From: Zygnema circumcarinatum
Taxonomy: Eukaryota; Streptophyta; Zygnematophyceae; Zygnematales; Zygnemataceae
Direction of reading: 5' to 3'
Assembly (NCBI GenBank): GCA_037447605.1
Contig: CM074804.1
Span: 481,978-545,977 of the forward strand
DNA: 64,000 nt
Below the pieces are notes generated by a model. The model did no database searches and was not told where the DNA came from. It was given only the letters and a program-made list of their open reading frames with translations. Shown in pieces: positions 1-11,367 of this stretch. Each line of letters opens with the position of its first letter. The stretch's first letter is position 1. The position numbers were made by a program, and so were the translations under genes.

Positions 1-901
1 AGCAATGCCTGACAATGTTGTTGTATAATTTACCAATGCTCCACTCTTTAGTTACCATTTCCCCTTTCGAGGCAAGACACCGTTTTTGATGCTATAAAAA
101 TCAACAAACCTCACAAAAACACAACACCATGCAATGGCCATAAACAGAGCCATGTTGTGCCATCTTCATGCACATGTTGTACTTGCTCGCATGTGTTGTT
201 CCACATGTCCCAACCATTCGAGAAGAGGGGCGCCATGGCTGCCCTCCTCAGAAACAGAGCAAAGTGGAGGACCATCCTTCCTCAATCTTCAGCCTTTCCC
301 CTCCATTGCCTTCCGTATCGTATCGAGCGAATCGTGTTATTTTGTATCGTATCGTATTGCCACGCGACACCAAAATCGTATTGTGCAGCAAGATATTGAA
401 ACATGACACATATTCACGTGATATGATACGATACGATGCGATACGATACAATACGACCTCCAGGCAGACCAAGCGGCAGAGCGCGAGGAAGGGCAGAGAA
501 GGTCAGCACTGGCATCGTCGCACTAGCAGATAAAAGGTACAAAATTTCCTTGCAAGGGATAACATTGCACATATATACACGTCACAGGCGGGGGAGCACG
601 TCACAGGCAGGCAGGCTCGGCTCCCCTCCATCGCACCATGCTCAGGGAGGGCTAGAAGGTTAGAAGGTTAGAGGCGCCCCAACTTACAGGCAGTTTGTGG
701 TCCCCTCACAAGGAAGTAACCTACGGTTCACGGCCCCTAACCGTTTGCTGCTCAGTCGGTCAGTAATCCCGATATCCGTCTTAGTGCATAGGCTGCAACG
801 TTTCCTATAGTCCAAGTGACGCTGCTACCCCCTCAGCCATCGACGACTTTTTAACGACTGATGCCAAAGAATCTCGCATAATTTCGGTGATAATTTTCTC
901 T
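1..901. other. gene-free stretch with ATACG-type inverted repeat
   Basis: I see no supported gene here. Positions 312-352 contain repeated GTATC/CGTAT units, and 420-465 contains the complementary ATACG units, so the two could pair as an imperfect hairpin about 150 bp across. Short open frames across this stretch have no recognisable domain, and their composition follows the repeat. Confidence 0.5.
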
Positions 902-1934
902 CTACTCTTCGCGTTTTGATTTCTTCTCCGCGGCATCCTGTAATGCAGCATGCGCACAAACACAATTGATTTTGATGAGAAAGGACTCACAACAGTACTA
1001 AATACTGCCATTAAAGGTATCGAAATGCTGGCCTGATGATTAATAATGCATGGCAGTCAAAATACAAATTGGACATGCACACCCATTCTGTTATGTCTAC
1101 ATCACGATTTTGGCTGCAGACAAAATCAGCACGGGGAACCAGTTCCCCATCATCCCCATCAACCGCATCTTTATCCCCATTCACAAAAGGTTTATGGTAG
1201 GTATACCTTTGATTCCTTCAACTCCTCAATAATCTTCGTCAGACGATCGAGATTGTTCTTCAGACGATCGAGATTGTTCTTCAAACGATCGATAATATTT
1301 TCCCTTTCGTTCTTAAGGATCCTCAGACGCTCGAGAACGGACAAATTCTCAGTCGAAGGCGGCGCTGCGGATCGCTCCATTTGCGAAGGGGAGAGGGAGC
1401 CCCTTAAATCGCGATACTGCACCGATAAGACAGGGCACAACCCTGTCGTCAACTTCAGCAAAAATATGGGCCACACAGCAGACTAGCTTTTAAATATGCA
1501 GTTTACAAGTCAAAATAACTTTTGTCTCATAGTGAACACGTAGGATGACAGAATTGAGTTGCACAAAAAGGAATTATAGTTATTCGGGGCGATCTGGCAT
1601 ATGTACGAGAAACTGAAGGGATGGCTTCCAGTCCAATGATTTTTGGATGGCTTTGATTGAATATTCACTGTCACTCAACAGATCAATCTCCGCTCTTTCA
1701 TCTCGCAAATGAACTAACGGAAATGGAAGAAAACAGCGTGAGCCCTTGCCTCGTCTTCGAGGTCATCGATGCGGTCCAAAACCGGCCGCGATGTTATCTC
1801 CGGCTCATACTTTTTCTCGCCGCCCATACCGGAAACCGCCTCCTTTGCTCGCCGCTTGGCGTTGTCAATAGCCGACATTGGGCCCTTGCCTTGCTGAACA
1901 CTTCCTCTGTGAGACGGAGGTGGATGCTGCTGCA
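902..1934 (-). CDS. putative small coiled-coil protein, 5' end not found
   Basis: I do not recognise this gene. Three minus-strand blocks join in phase. The first is 1934 to about 1732, with a CAG acceptor at 1935-1937; its Lys/Glu/Asp-rich residues include an internal ATG at 1878. The second is 1416-1207, with a CAG acceptor and a GTATAC donor. The third is 937-902, ending KKSKREE and a TAG stop. The middle block reads as a heptad-like helix containing a tandem DRLKNN repeat encoded by a 21-bp DNA duplication at about 1240-1283, and it is predicted to form a coiled coil. The first donor would be the weak GTTTTC, and the initiating exon is not identified, so the model is incomplete. It could also be two unrelated fragments. 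Confidence 0.35.
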
Positions 1935-1935
1935 A

Positions 1936-3110
1936 GCGCCAGTTTTGAGATCTACGCTACATATAAGAACTCAAACAGGAATTACAAGCATTTGCAGAAG
2001 CTGAAGCAAATAGGGTCAAGCAAAGATTATGCTCACGAACACAGAACAAACAAATTAAAAATTTCATGAAGGTCATCAAAGATCCTGGATAAAAATTCCC
2101 AAATCATCATAAACTAGTCACACTGCCACTCGAAAACTTTGCGCAATAAGTTCACTTCCGAATATTCTTAACTGACTACGAACAAAAAAGGACCCCTCTC
2201 CCAAGAGATTCCACGACTGCGATATACCAACGTCAAACCAAGTTTGAAAACCTCGCGCGCATACACAGCGAGCTCCGAAGCGCCCCCTCCCCTCCCCTCC
2301 CCTCCCCTCCCCTCCCCTCCCCTCCCTTCTCCTCTCCCCTCCCTTCCCTTCTCCTCTCCCCTCCCTTCTCCTCTCCTCTCCTCTCCTCTCCTCTCCTCTC
2401 CTCCCCTCTCTTCTCCGCCCCGCTATGCGCGCCCTCCCCCCCGTGCCGCCACCTGGCGCGGAGCCGTGGCCGCCGGGAGGAAGCTTGCGGGCATGGCGGC
2501 AGGGAAGCCTCCGAACGAAAAATATTTTCCTGCCCGGCGGAGAGCCGGGTCCTTCCTATTGGCTATCACTCCGTTTGGGCAGGTGAAAACGTTTTGCACG
2601 AAGGGCAGCTGAAGGGTGGGGTAAGCCGTACGGAAATATACAAATATGTACGGCATCATCATGGTGGCAGTCAGCCAACCACCGTTGGGTGCCAATGGTT
2701 GCGCAGAACATGCGCAGCCTTAACATGACGCAGGAGCGTGGTTGACTAATGTTCATCAGGTGAAAGATGGCTAACTTTGACACATTTTCAATTCTGTACA
2801 GCAGTGTCTCTTAGCGTTCAGGTCGGAGAGACGCCGGCCTGCGCAGCAACGGGGCCTGCTTCCACTTGTTGCTAGTTTTGTAAAGAGCAACCCCCATGCA
2901 GCGGCTTTCTTCAGGTTTCGCCTAACTGTGCCCGCTCTGAAACTCCAAAGTCCTGCATAGTCCCATCTAACGACAGAGGCCAGCAATAGGGCAGCAACTT
3001 TGTGTCACTGTGCTCACGGAACGATGGGAATGGATAAATTGCTACGAAAAATTCACCTCTTGCTTTCTCTGAAGAGAAGGTTGTGTTTTCTCATCTATTG
3101 AAACAATAAA
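1936..3110. other. intergenic stretch with CCCCT/CTCCT tract
   Basis: No gene is supported. Positions 2280-2414 are an almost pure polypyrimidine tract of CCCCT and CTCCT units on the plus strand. The segment 2620-2655 contains GTACGG/CCGTAC inverted words. The open frames over the tract are low-complexity products. Confidence 0.6.
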
Positions 3111-3116
3111 AATCCG

Positions 3117-3172
3117 CCACGTGTACGTTTCTGTACACGTGGCGAGTACCAATTGGCTGACGCTTCACTATA
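3117..3172 (+). promoter_or_regulatory. G-box pair plus CCAAT box upstream of PrmC
   Basis: CCACGT starts at 3117, a full CACGTG G-box lies at 3136-3141, and ATTGG (an inverted CCAAT box) lies at 3152-3156. The module sits about 60 bp upstream of the PrmC ATG. The spacing from CACGTG to ATTGG is 16 bp, the same as in two other promoters of this window (15527-15547 and 62043-62063). G-boxes bind bZIP/bHLH factors and CCAAT boxes bind NF-Y; that these sites function here is inference. Confidence 0.55.
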
Positions 3173-3212
3173 GGAGCTGGCAAAAGGAGATGCGCTGCTC
3201 TTGGCTTCGGCC

Positions 3213-4931
3213 ATGGCTGCCCTCTCATGGAAGGCCTGCCATGGCGCCGCGCTTCACCTTGCAGAGGCCCTGAGGAGGAGGCCTTCTCGAGTGGTCTGCA
3301 CGCAGAAGCTGCCACAAAGCCTCCGCCATGGCCTGCATTCTCAGCACGGCGCGCTTTTTGCACGGAGAACAGTCAACGCGGAGGCAGGCGGAGGCTTGGA
3401 GCTCTTTGCAGAGAATATTCCCTTGTCAGAACGTAAGGCAGAGCATTGTGTTCCTTTGCGGGAGCTTCTGGCATGGCGGCGGTCTGCTATCTTGAGATGC
3501 CTGGAAACAGGGGACCGCTTCTTGCAGGAGGACGGCGGCCCAGGGGCTGAAGAGCTTCTGCAGGAAATAGAGTGGCTTTTGGAGGATGCAGTTGCAGCTA
3601 TTTCGCAGTCGGACCCTTTTCAGGAAGGGAAATTCCCCATGGGTGCCTGCTCTTGGAGGGAGCTTTCGTCTGTCTTGCGCAGCAGTGGCTGGATTGGACG
3701 AGAAAGAGGGGCACAGGAGAACAATGGTGGGAGCTTCCATTTGCAGGGGCCTACGTCCTTGCAAATGGAACACGTTTCTGTGAAGCTTCGCGCCAGTCTA
3801 GAAAAAGAAATTGCGGTTTTGTGGCAGGAGAGGATAGAGAAACGGACGCCTTTCCAGTACCTTGTATCTGCAGCACATTGGCGAGACTTGGTTCTTGCAG
3901 TGCGTCCAGGAGTTCTTATTCCACGACCGGAGACGGAGCTTCTAATAGACATGGCAGCTTCAGCCTTGACTGATAACCCTGAGCGAGCTAACTATGCCTG
4001 GGCGGACTTAGGGACGGGCAGTGGCGCAATAGCTATTGCTTTGGCGCAGCTGCTTCCCTCTCACACAAAGGTAGTGGCTGTGGATGTCAGTGAAGTAGCG
4101 ATATCCGTTACGTCTGCAAATGTTCAGCGATACAAAATGAAGGTAGGCTGCTTCCCGTTTTTTTCTTGCTTTGACTTGTCGGTCGAGTCGTCTATTATTT
4201 TATCGATAATGAGAAACTCTTGAATATGTCGTATAGTTCAATTAGCTCTGGCGGACCAATGCTTTGGGTGTTCTGTTCTTATTGCAGGATCGCATTGAAA
4301 TTGCTTTCGGGAGCTGGTTCAATCCTCTGAAGAACCTGATGGGCCAGTTGGGAGGCATAATTAGCAATCCTCCATACATTCCTTCGCATAATCTTGGAGG
4401 ACTTCAGGCTGAAGTTGGGCTGCACGAACCATGGCTTGCGCTGGATGGTGGGACAGGAGAAGGAACTGATTCTTTAAGAGAGATTGCTGAAGGAGCCGCG
4501 TTGGCTCTAATACCTGGAGGGTATCTTGCGTTGGAGGTGGGAATGCATCCTTCCTCGTTTGTTTTGCTTAAAGTGCAATTGCCACTTGTAGGGACTACCT
4601 TGGCTTGGTTATCAAGAAGAGAAGATAAGTAGTAAACGATAGACAGCATGGTGTATGACTATTAAGCTCGTATTTGGAAATACTCAGGGCAGTATAGAGG
4701 AAGACTTATAGGTTTGTGGACTTATGTACCGGTCGTTATTGCGTTTGGGATTTGCAGACCAATGGTAATGAGCAAGCTGGGAGGGTGGCCGCCTACCTCT
4801 CTCTCTTGCCAGGCTGCCCATTTGAGGACGTACAAATCACCAAGGATTTGGGGGGAATTCCGCGATTTGTCAGTGCTGTACGGAAAGCCTCTCCCACTGC
4901 CTCCCCCCACAGTTTACGGTTACGTGTTTGA
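3213..4931 (+). CDS. PRMC: peptide chain release factor N5-glutamine methyltransferase, organelle-targeted
   Basis: PrmC/HemK methylates the glutamine of the GGQ motif of class I release factors using S-adenosylmethionine. Exons are 3213-4142, 4288-4536 and 4758-4931, joining in phase to give 450 residues. The catalytic core is clear: the RPETELLI block before the SAM site, an ADLGTGSGAIAIALA SAM-binding loop near residue 270, and ISNPPYIPSHNL with the NPPY motif that holds the substrate glutamine. A DLGGIPRFV segment closes the C-terminus. The first 60 or so residues are Ala/Arg/Ser-rich with few acids, as in a plastid or mitochondrial transit peptide. The protein is longer than the bacterial enzyme (about 280) because of this leader and an N-terminal helical domain. 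An upstream in-frame TTG at 3201 is not needed; the ATG at 3213 has a good GCCATGG context. Plastid versus mitochondrial location is not resolved. Confidence 0.9.
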
Positions 4932-6751
4932 GGCGGTGGAACTATCTTATGAGCGAGTAAGAGAAACCATCAAGATGGGCGTGCATCAGCTCATGTGGTG
5001 AGCAAGACCTTCACACCTTGTGGCTTTCACTGCTGCCGCCATCTTAAATCACGTATGAGTGTGTTTCCATGCTCATGTTTTTTGGGATTCCCAGCAGTTA
5101 GCCCAGGAACAGCATCTGAGAACGAACAACTCAGTATGTGTCTGCTCGTCCACAATGTCATCCATACAGGTCGACGGGTTATACATATGTGCTATGACGA
5201 GCTTTTGAGGGGAGAGGAGGAGGCGGTGACGAGGTTGTGTATGGGAACGAGGCAAGCTTTGACGGTTTTTTTTCATCTTATCTGGTGCGAAGTGGACCAT
5301 GGTAACACGAAACGCAGGCTTCAATGTTTAATGCTGTAGTAGACGGGACTCATGTTCCATCCTTGAGGAACATTGAGTTAGAAACAGGATCTGGAGCAAA
5401 TTATTTATCTTGGCTATTCCCCTGATATTATTTTGAAAATTTGGGAGCTTGTGAAAAATAAATGACAATGGCTTCCTACTCTCATGACGAACGGGAATGG
5501 GTATTACATAGTCTCCAATGGAAAGGGATGTGGCATTGATTTCACGATAGCTATACATCAAATGTTCGTGCATAATCATCATAGAGATCAAAGGACCAAA
5601 GAATAAAAAACGGAAAATAATACTCCCCCCCCCTGTCTGGGTTATCCCGCCCCATTTTTTTTGAAATCCCGCCCTCCCATTTTGGCTATTCCCCCCCTTC
5701 CCTCCTTCCCTCCCTCCCTCCCAACCTCCCTCCTCTCCCCTCCCCTCCCCTCTCCCCCTCCCCCCGCCTCCCTCCATCTGAGGAATGTTCTGGCAGACTG
5801 GCTCTAGCGATGTAGATCTGTACTCTGGACCCTACGTTAGACGCTTAGGTGTAGCTAGTTTGGCAGCTTGTAGGCTTCAAATGCGCAGATACTTCGTCGA
5901 GTTTTTCTATTTTTAGGAACTTTTAATTCTCTTTTCATTCCTTTCTTTCGGTGGGTGTGAAGCTCTGTGATGATGGAATGGTTGGTTGGTTGGTTGGTTG
6001 GTCGGTCTGCTCTCTCTCTCCTCTGACCTATGCTCTCTCTCTCTGCTCTCTCCTCTTTGTTCTCTCTGCTCTATCTCCCCTGATCTCTCCTCGGCTTCCT
6101 CTACTCTCTCCCCTGCTCACTCTGCTCTTTCTCGGCTCTCTCCACTGCTCTCTCTCCACTAGTCTCTTCTCTAGTCTCTCTCCTCTGCTCTCTCGGTCTC
6201 ATATTCAAAATGGGGAGGGGTGGGATATCCAAGACAGGAATGGCCAAAATGAGAGGGCGGGATTTAAAAAAAAACGGGGCAGGATAACCCAAAAAGAAAG
6301 GCGAAGTGTCGTTTTCCTAAAACTCAAGCAGACTCCGTTCGCAAAGACCTCGTTTCATGACAGCTATCGACATCAAAACAGAAGTCTGACCTGAAACCCT
6401 CGTACTAAAATAACATGGAACGAACATGGCCAGACCATAGAAAAGCAAAAAGCCAAGTTTGTCAGAAAATCAGAAATGAATGACATCATACCACAATACA
6501 AAAAAAAATATATATAAGTAAATGAATAATTAAAAAATATAGGTGTCCAGCAGTATTTGCAAACCCCGGGGTTCCACCCACCAATACTTTCACGCCAGAC
6601 CCCGTAAACAAGGGACTGCAAATGGCAGCAATTTTACACATCCAGGAAGTACACCAGGAAGTATGCTGAAATATGATGCTGCAGTTATTCCTACATCTAA
6701 ATTATGTGCGGTACTCTACCGATTCTGTGTGCTACTCCCCACAACTACCTT
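4932..6751. other. intergenic stretch holding an inverted-repeat element
   Basis: No gene is supported between PrmC and AMT1. The main structure is the inverted repeat at 5628-6293, annotated separately. The interval 5960-6200 is rich in CTCTCT, and 6480-6540 is A/T-rich. Confidence 0.6.
5628..6293. mobile_element. foldback/MITE-like inverted repeat
   Basis: The left arm (about 5636-5694) reads GGGTTATCCCGCCCC, then a T-run, then AAATCCCGCCCTC and CATTTTGGCTATTCC. The right arm (about 6215-6293) is its reverse complement with few changes. The arms flank about 520 bp of mostly pyrimidine-rich DNA, including TCCC repeats at 5697-5775 and CTCT repeats at 6005-6200. No transposase is present. 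Target duplications could not be placed, so the superfamily is unknown. Confidence 0.55.
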
Positions 6752-9596
6752 TCAAACCCCCTCCCCTCCCGCAGGCTTCATTTCAGGAGCAAAGAGCTGA
6801 CCCTCCCCATCCGCAACATTGTAAGCAGAGCCTCCATGGCGGGTGGCATCCATTCCAGCGATCTCATCATCAGGAGGAATGCGGAGAAGATTGAACATGT
6901 GGAGGAGGTAGAAGAGAGGGGCCATAGTAACGGTCACCCATCCAAAAATAACGAGGATTTCAACAATTTGGGCAGCTAGAAGGCGGCCGCCTCCACCGGG
7001 ATAAAAGAGGCCATAGGGAGTAGATGGACCCCTCGCATACGTTTGCATCACATACTCCTGCTTCGCCAGAAGCCCTGAAACCGACGGGGGAAAAAAAAAA
7101 TCAGCATCGGACAGAGATGCATCAGCTTGAAGGGTTCACGAAAGGAGAACAAAACAAACCGACCCAACCAGGAGAGGAGGGTAAGGCCTACCGGTGAAGA
7201 AGAGGCCAAACGATCCGCAGCCGAAATGAAGCTGCGTAGCCTCAAGAGGGTCGTCAAACTTAAGATAGGCAGACAAATAATTTCCTCCAATGAGCACCCA
7301 GGCAGCAAGGAAGCCGCAAAGGACAGCAGCCCATGGCTCAATAACAGAACAGGAGGCTGTCACAGCAGCCAGTCCACCAAGCAGTCCGTTGCAAACGTCG
7401 GTCACGTGCCACACACCCTGGAAAAAAAAGGAAAATTTAAGGTTAGATGGTTGAGCAAGTTCCCATTAAAATGAACGAGATAGGTGGTATGATAACGACA
7501 AGGACAAATAAGCCTACGTACAGTCAGCAAGCGCTTGGCGCCGAGGGTAGTAAGCCCCGCACTGCAAGCCGACAAAGTCGTGCACACAGCGGCTCTGCCA
7601 ACGAAGGTCCAGTTACCCTGCACACCATACAATTCAGGTTAGCACGAGGCACTGAAAATTGAAAAAACAATGAAAATTGAATCGCTAAGAAGGATAGCAG
7701 AGCGGGGCTCACTTGGGTGTCAGTGAAAGGGGGAGATATCTTCAAGTACGATCCTGGATTGAATCCATACCATCCAAACCTGCACAGATCACAGCAAGTA
7801 CTTCAGTTCCCTTCCAAAACCGACTTTCTTCAAAAGAGCACATCCAGCACAGAGAAGGTACAGGAATAAGGAGAGACAGCTTCCTTACTACTCACCAAAG
7901 GAGGAAAGTTCCAAGAACAACGAGAGTCGCACTGTGTCCCTTCATCGCCATTCCTTTCCCTGACTTGTCAAACCGTCCGAGGCGAGGGCCCTCGATCAAA
8001 GCACCCCACATACCTGCACCGGACATCACAGTCAGTAAAACAGTTTACAACGAACCAGCCAAGCAGAGTCCCTCATATGCAAAAAGAAGAGCTACAGTTA
8101 CATTGCTTACCAGCAACACCTCCCACCATGTGCACCACTCCACTGCCAGCAAAATCAATGGCTCCCGTCTTCACAAAGGGGTCAGAAACGTTGAAAGCGC
8201 TGAGCCAGCCTTGCGCGGACCACAGCCAGTGAACCACGATGGGGTACACAAAGCCCGTCAAGAAGAAAGAGTACACAAGATATGCAGTGAACTGGGTGCG
8301 CTCCGCAATCGAGCCGGAGGTGATACCAGCAGTGGCAATGGCGAAAGCCCACTGTAAGACAAAAACAAACGGTTACCAATTGTCCAACTAACTTCTGCCT
8401 CTCAAGAATGTTGAGTGCTAAGCTGAAACTAAAATGGTGGGCGGAAATTCTACCTGATAAAGCCAGAAGCTCCAATCCATGCCGTTACCATAGTCTGGGT
8501 AGTGACCAGTCCCGAAGTAGTTAGAGCCAATGAAACCATTGCTGCAACAGTACCAATGTCATAAAATGAGATACAGCCAATAATTAAGCAAGACATAAAA
8601 ATGCAGGAGTCGACTAAAAAAAACATACAGAATGTTACAGAGCACAAAAAATCAAAACAGGAAATCAACAAGTGAGTCATCATGATGATGAACATAGAGA
8701 TACCTTGATACAGGAGGTCTCTGGTTCAAAAAAAACATAAAAGAGTCACAGATCATACTAAAGGAGTTCAAGTATGCGTTCAACACGGTAGGAAGAGCCC
8801 AAAACTAAAAACAAAACATCTGTGGCAGGAACATCCACTAACACTATCACCAAGTGAAAGAAATAAGTCGGAGCTTACTTTGAACCGTCAGAGTTGTAGC
8901 CATAAGCGAAGGCGAAACCGAAGAGGTAGAAGGATATACCACCGCAACACGCGTCCATCACGTTTGTAAGCATGATATTCATCGTGTTCTTGGCACGCAC
9001 AGTTCCAGCGCACAGCATGGCGAATCCAAGCTGCACCATCCGAACACAGGACAAGGTTAATGAACTGAGCATCAACAACGAACGGGAAAAGTCTCCAGTC
9101 ACCACCGAGCCTATCGCCATTATCAGAGAAATCTACAAGCATGCCCGGACAAGGGATCGCAAGATGAAAACGAAAAGTTCCACTCCATAAATAAGACTTT
9201 CAAATTCCCACAATCATACACTTAAACTTTGAAACACAACAATCACCAGGAATATTGATATTAATTTCCACATTTCCCTGCTTACTCTCCACAAGCAGCC
9301 TCACCACCTCCGTTCCAGGCCCTGCACCTCACCTGCATGACGAACACTAGGTAACTGGAGTAAAGCAGGAACGAGTTGTCAACAGCGAGCTGCGTCCACT
9401 GCAGCTGCACTCCAAGGTACCCGAGCTTGCCGCAGATGAAGCTCGTCAAGTACTCCGCCCCGGCCGATGTCAACGAGGCCGTCAAGTTGCCCGTCAAGGA
9501 TGTCATGTCGTCGGCCGTGCATAGGAACTGGTAGGTGCTTGCGTAAGCCCCCAGGCTCGGCTCAGTGAACGTCAGGGCGGTGTTTTCCTGCACCAT
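6752..9596 (-). CDS. AMT1: plasma-membrane ammonium transporter, AMT1 type
   Basis: An Amt/MEP/Rh family trimeric channel-transporter for ammonium uptake. Nine minus-strand exons join in phase to 524 residues: 9596-9333, 9030-8879, 8541-8454, 8351-8111, 8013-7896, 7779-7713, 7617-7522, 7417-7192 and 7074-6752. Family signatures are seen in order: [65 protein letters not shown], with the first pore His; [10 protein letters not shown]; and [16 protein letters not shown], with the second pore His. Eleven membrane spans are expected. The cytosolic tail keeps GMDATRHGG, the region whose threonine is phosphorylated to shut plant AMT1 trimers. Many land-plant AMT1 genes have few or no introns, so eight introns are notable. 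The start is the ATG at 9596; an in-frame TTG upstream is ignored. The transport role is established for the family, and regulation through the tail is inferred. Confidence 0.96.
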
Positions 9597-11367
9597 CTTG
9601 GCAGCCTCCTGCTTGCAACCCTCGCAAGGGCGCAGCAAGAGGGAGAGGGAGGGAGAGGGAGAGAGCGGGGAGGAGAGGCCCTTCGAAGACTAGTAAGAGT
9701 TGAGGAGCAGACTCCTACATATGGCGGCCCAGCCTGCAAACCGTCCGGCAGGCAGGGTCGGGCCACGATCGACGGCCACGATTCGTCAAGTTGACACGAT
9801 CGACGGCTCGCAGACAGCGTATCAATCCGACGGCTATCTAGCCCGGGTCAAAATCGGACGGCTGAGGAAAGGTTCAGGACGGCCACGTGATTCATTTTCT
9901 GCGATTTTCGATGTGCGCCGTCACGCTGGAGCCATAGCCAATCAAAAGCATCACATGCACGTGCGAATCTCCTTTCGATCATGTCAGCCTCAATCGGACG
10001 GCAAGGATCCGCTTGACGTGACCTGTCCGTACCAGCTTGTACGAAATTGTCTTTTTGTATCCGTTATATGGCAGCGCGCACGTGGCTGCCCAAATCGTAC
10101 GGTCAGCAGATAGAACTCCCATCCGTAAGTTGTCTGCTTGCGTACGGACGTATTTCTACAGTACGGCAGCAGTAAGTGGCCCGTCCTTTTGGCGGTGACG
10201 CCCTCGTGGTTTCTGCGCCTCCACCGACCAGAATCCGCCTGTCGGTCGGAGGGTCCGGGCCCACGTGGCTGTGCGCAAGTGGCCTGTCCTGGTGCTGACC
10301 AATCAGAGAGGCCGCTTTCCATCCAAGCCGCCTGTCAGGGCTGTCGCGCCAACCGAACCGTTGGATCAATTTAATCCGACGGCTGGGATGTGTTCAGGCT
10401 GGAGATATGTGCTGACGTGGTTGCCCCCGGAGCCACAATATCGCAGGGTTTGCCACGTGTCGCACTGCAAGTGGGCGAAAAGGGACTCGGCGAGTCGCCG
10501 CGGTAGAGGTGGGACAGGCGTCGGCTTGTGGAGGCTTTCCGTACATTTTCTACATGTTTATCCGTACATATATACGGACGTCTGCATGTGATGCTTCGCA
10601 TGTCATTTCTCAGGGCTCGCGCGGTTCCGTACAGTATCGTATCGTCATGTATCGTATTTCGTGATACGCTACGTTGCTGTGCCTGTGACAGTACAGGACT
10701 ACCGTATTTAGGTGGGCACAGTAGAACTGAACACGCTCCTTCCGCATGGATCCTGTGATGACCTCATGCATGACTGAGGGCATGAGGTATGCAGCATGCG
10801 TAGTAAATGGCAAGCTGCATTTATAGGCATGGCTATGGATGTATGCCACCTCATCTTCCCTCATTCATGCCTAAAGCTTCCTCCTGCTTGATCATTCTGA
10901 GCTTACTGTGATGTGCCATCGTCTATGTGTCCCATGTGTTTGCCCCCATTGTCTCTGTCACGCGTCAATAGGGTCGTGAAGTGAAGGGAAGGGGAGTGAA
11001 CACGGAAGTGTTCGAACGTGCATTGTTTCTAAAGCAGAAGTCGTCAAAAGGTTAGAATTTTTTCAATACACAAGAACGAGCCCTTCACAAAATTTGCGAC
11101 CATTTCAAGAAAAAAAAAAAAAACAACTTGCATATAGCTCTACAACTTCCGTCGCAAAATAGTGACAAATTTTAGAACGCTTCATCACCGACGATTCCTC
11201 CATTCGGCCTCTCAGATACATTCACAAATACACGGCCATACTATATTGGCGATCACTACAAACAAAAGACTACCCTACAACTATCTATCCACTGTATAGT
11301 AAGACACTGCAAATTTCGTATAGATGGGACGGAAGAGAGAGGGAGGGAGGGTGATTCTCAGCCTCCC
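9597..11367. promoter_or_regulatory. AMT1 upstream region with repeated short motifs
   Basis: No gene is supported. Upstream of AMT1 (minus) the words AATCGGACGG/AATCCGACGG occur at 9824, 9852, 9992 and 10373, and GATCGACGGC at 9767 and 9799. GTACGGAC occurs at 10142, and an 18-bp palindrome TCCGTACATATATACGGA at 10561-10578. G-boxes lie at about 9893, 10263 and 10455. The density of short repeated words suggests a promoter or enhancer; no experimental claim can be made. From 10600 to 11367 I see only A/T-rich intergenic DNA downstream of PPT. Confidence 0.45.

Noticed and set aside
2423-2695. Minus-strand 90-residue frame
   Set aside because: It follows the GC-rich edge of the CCCCT tract and has no domain or splice support.
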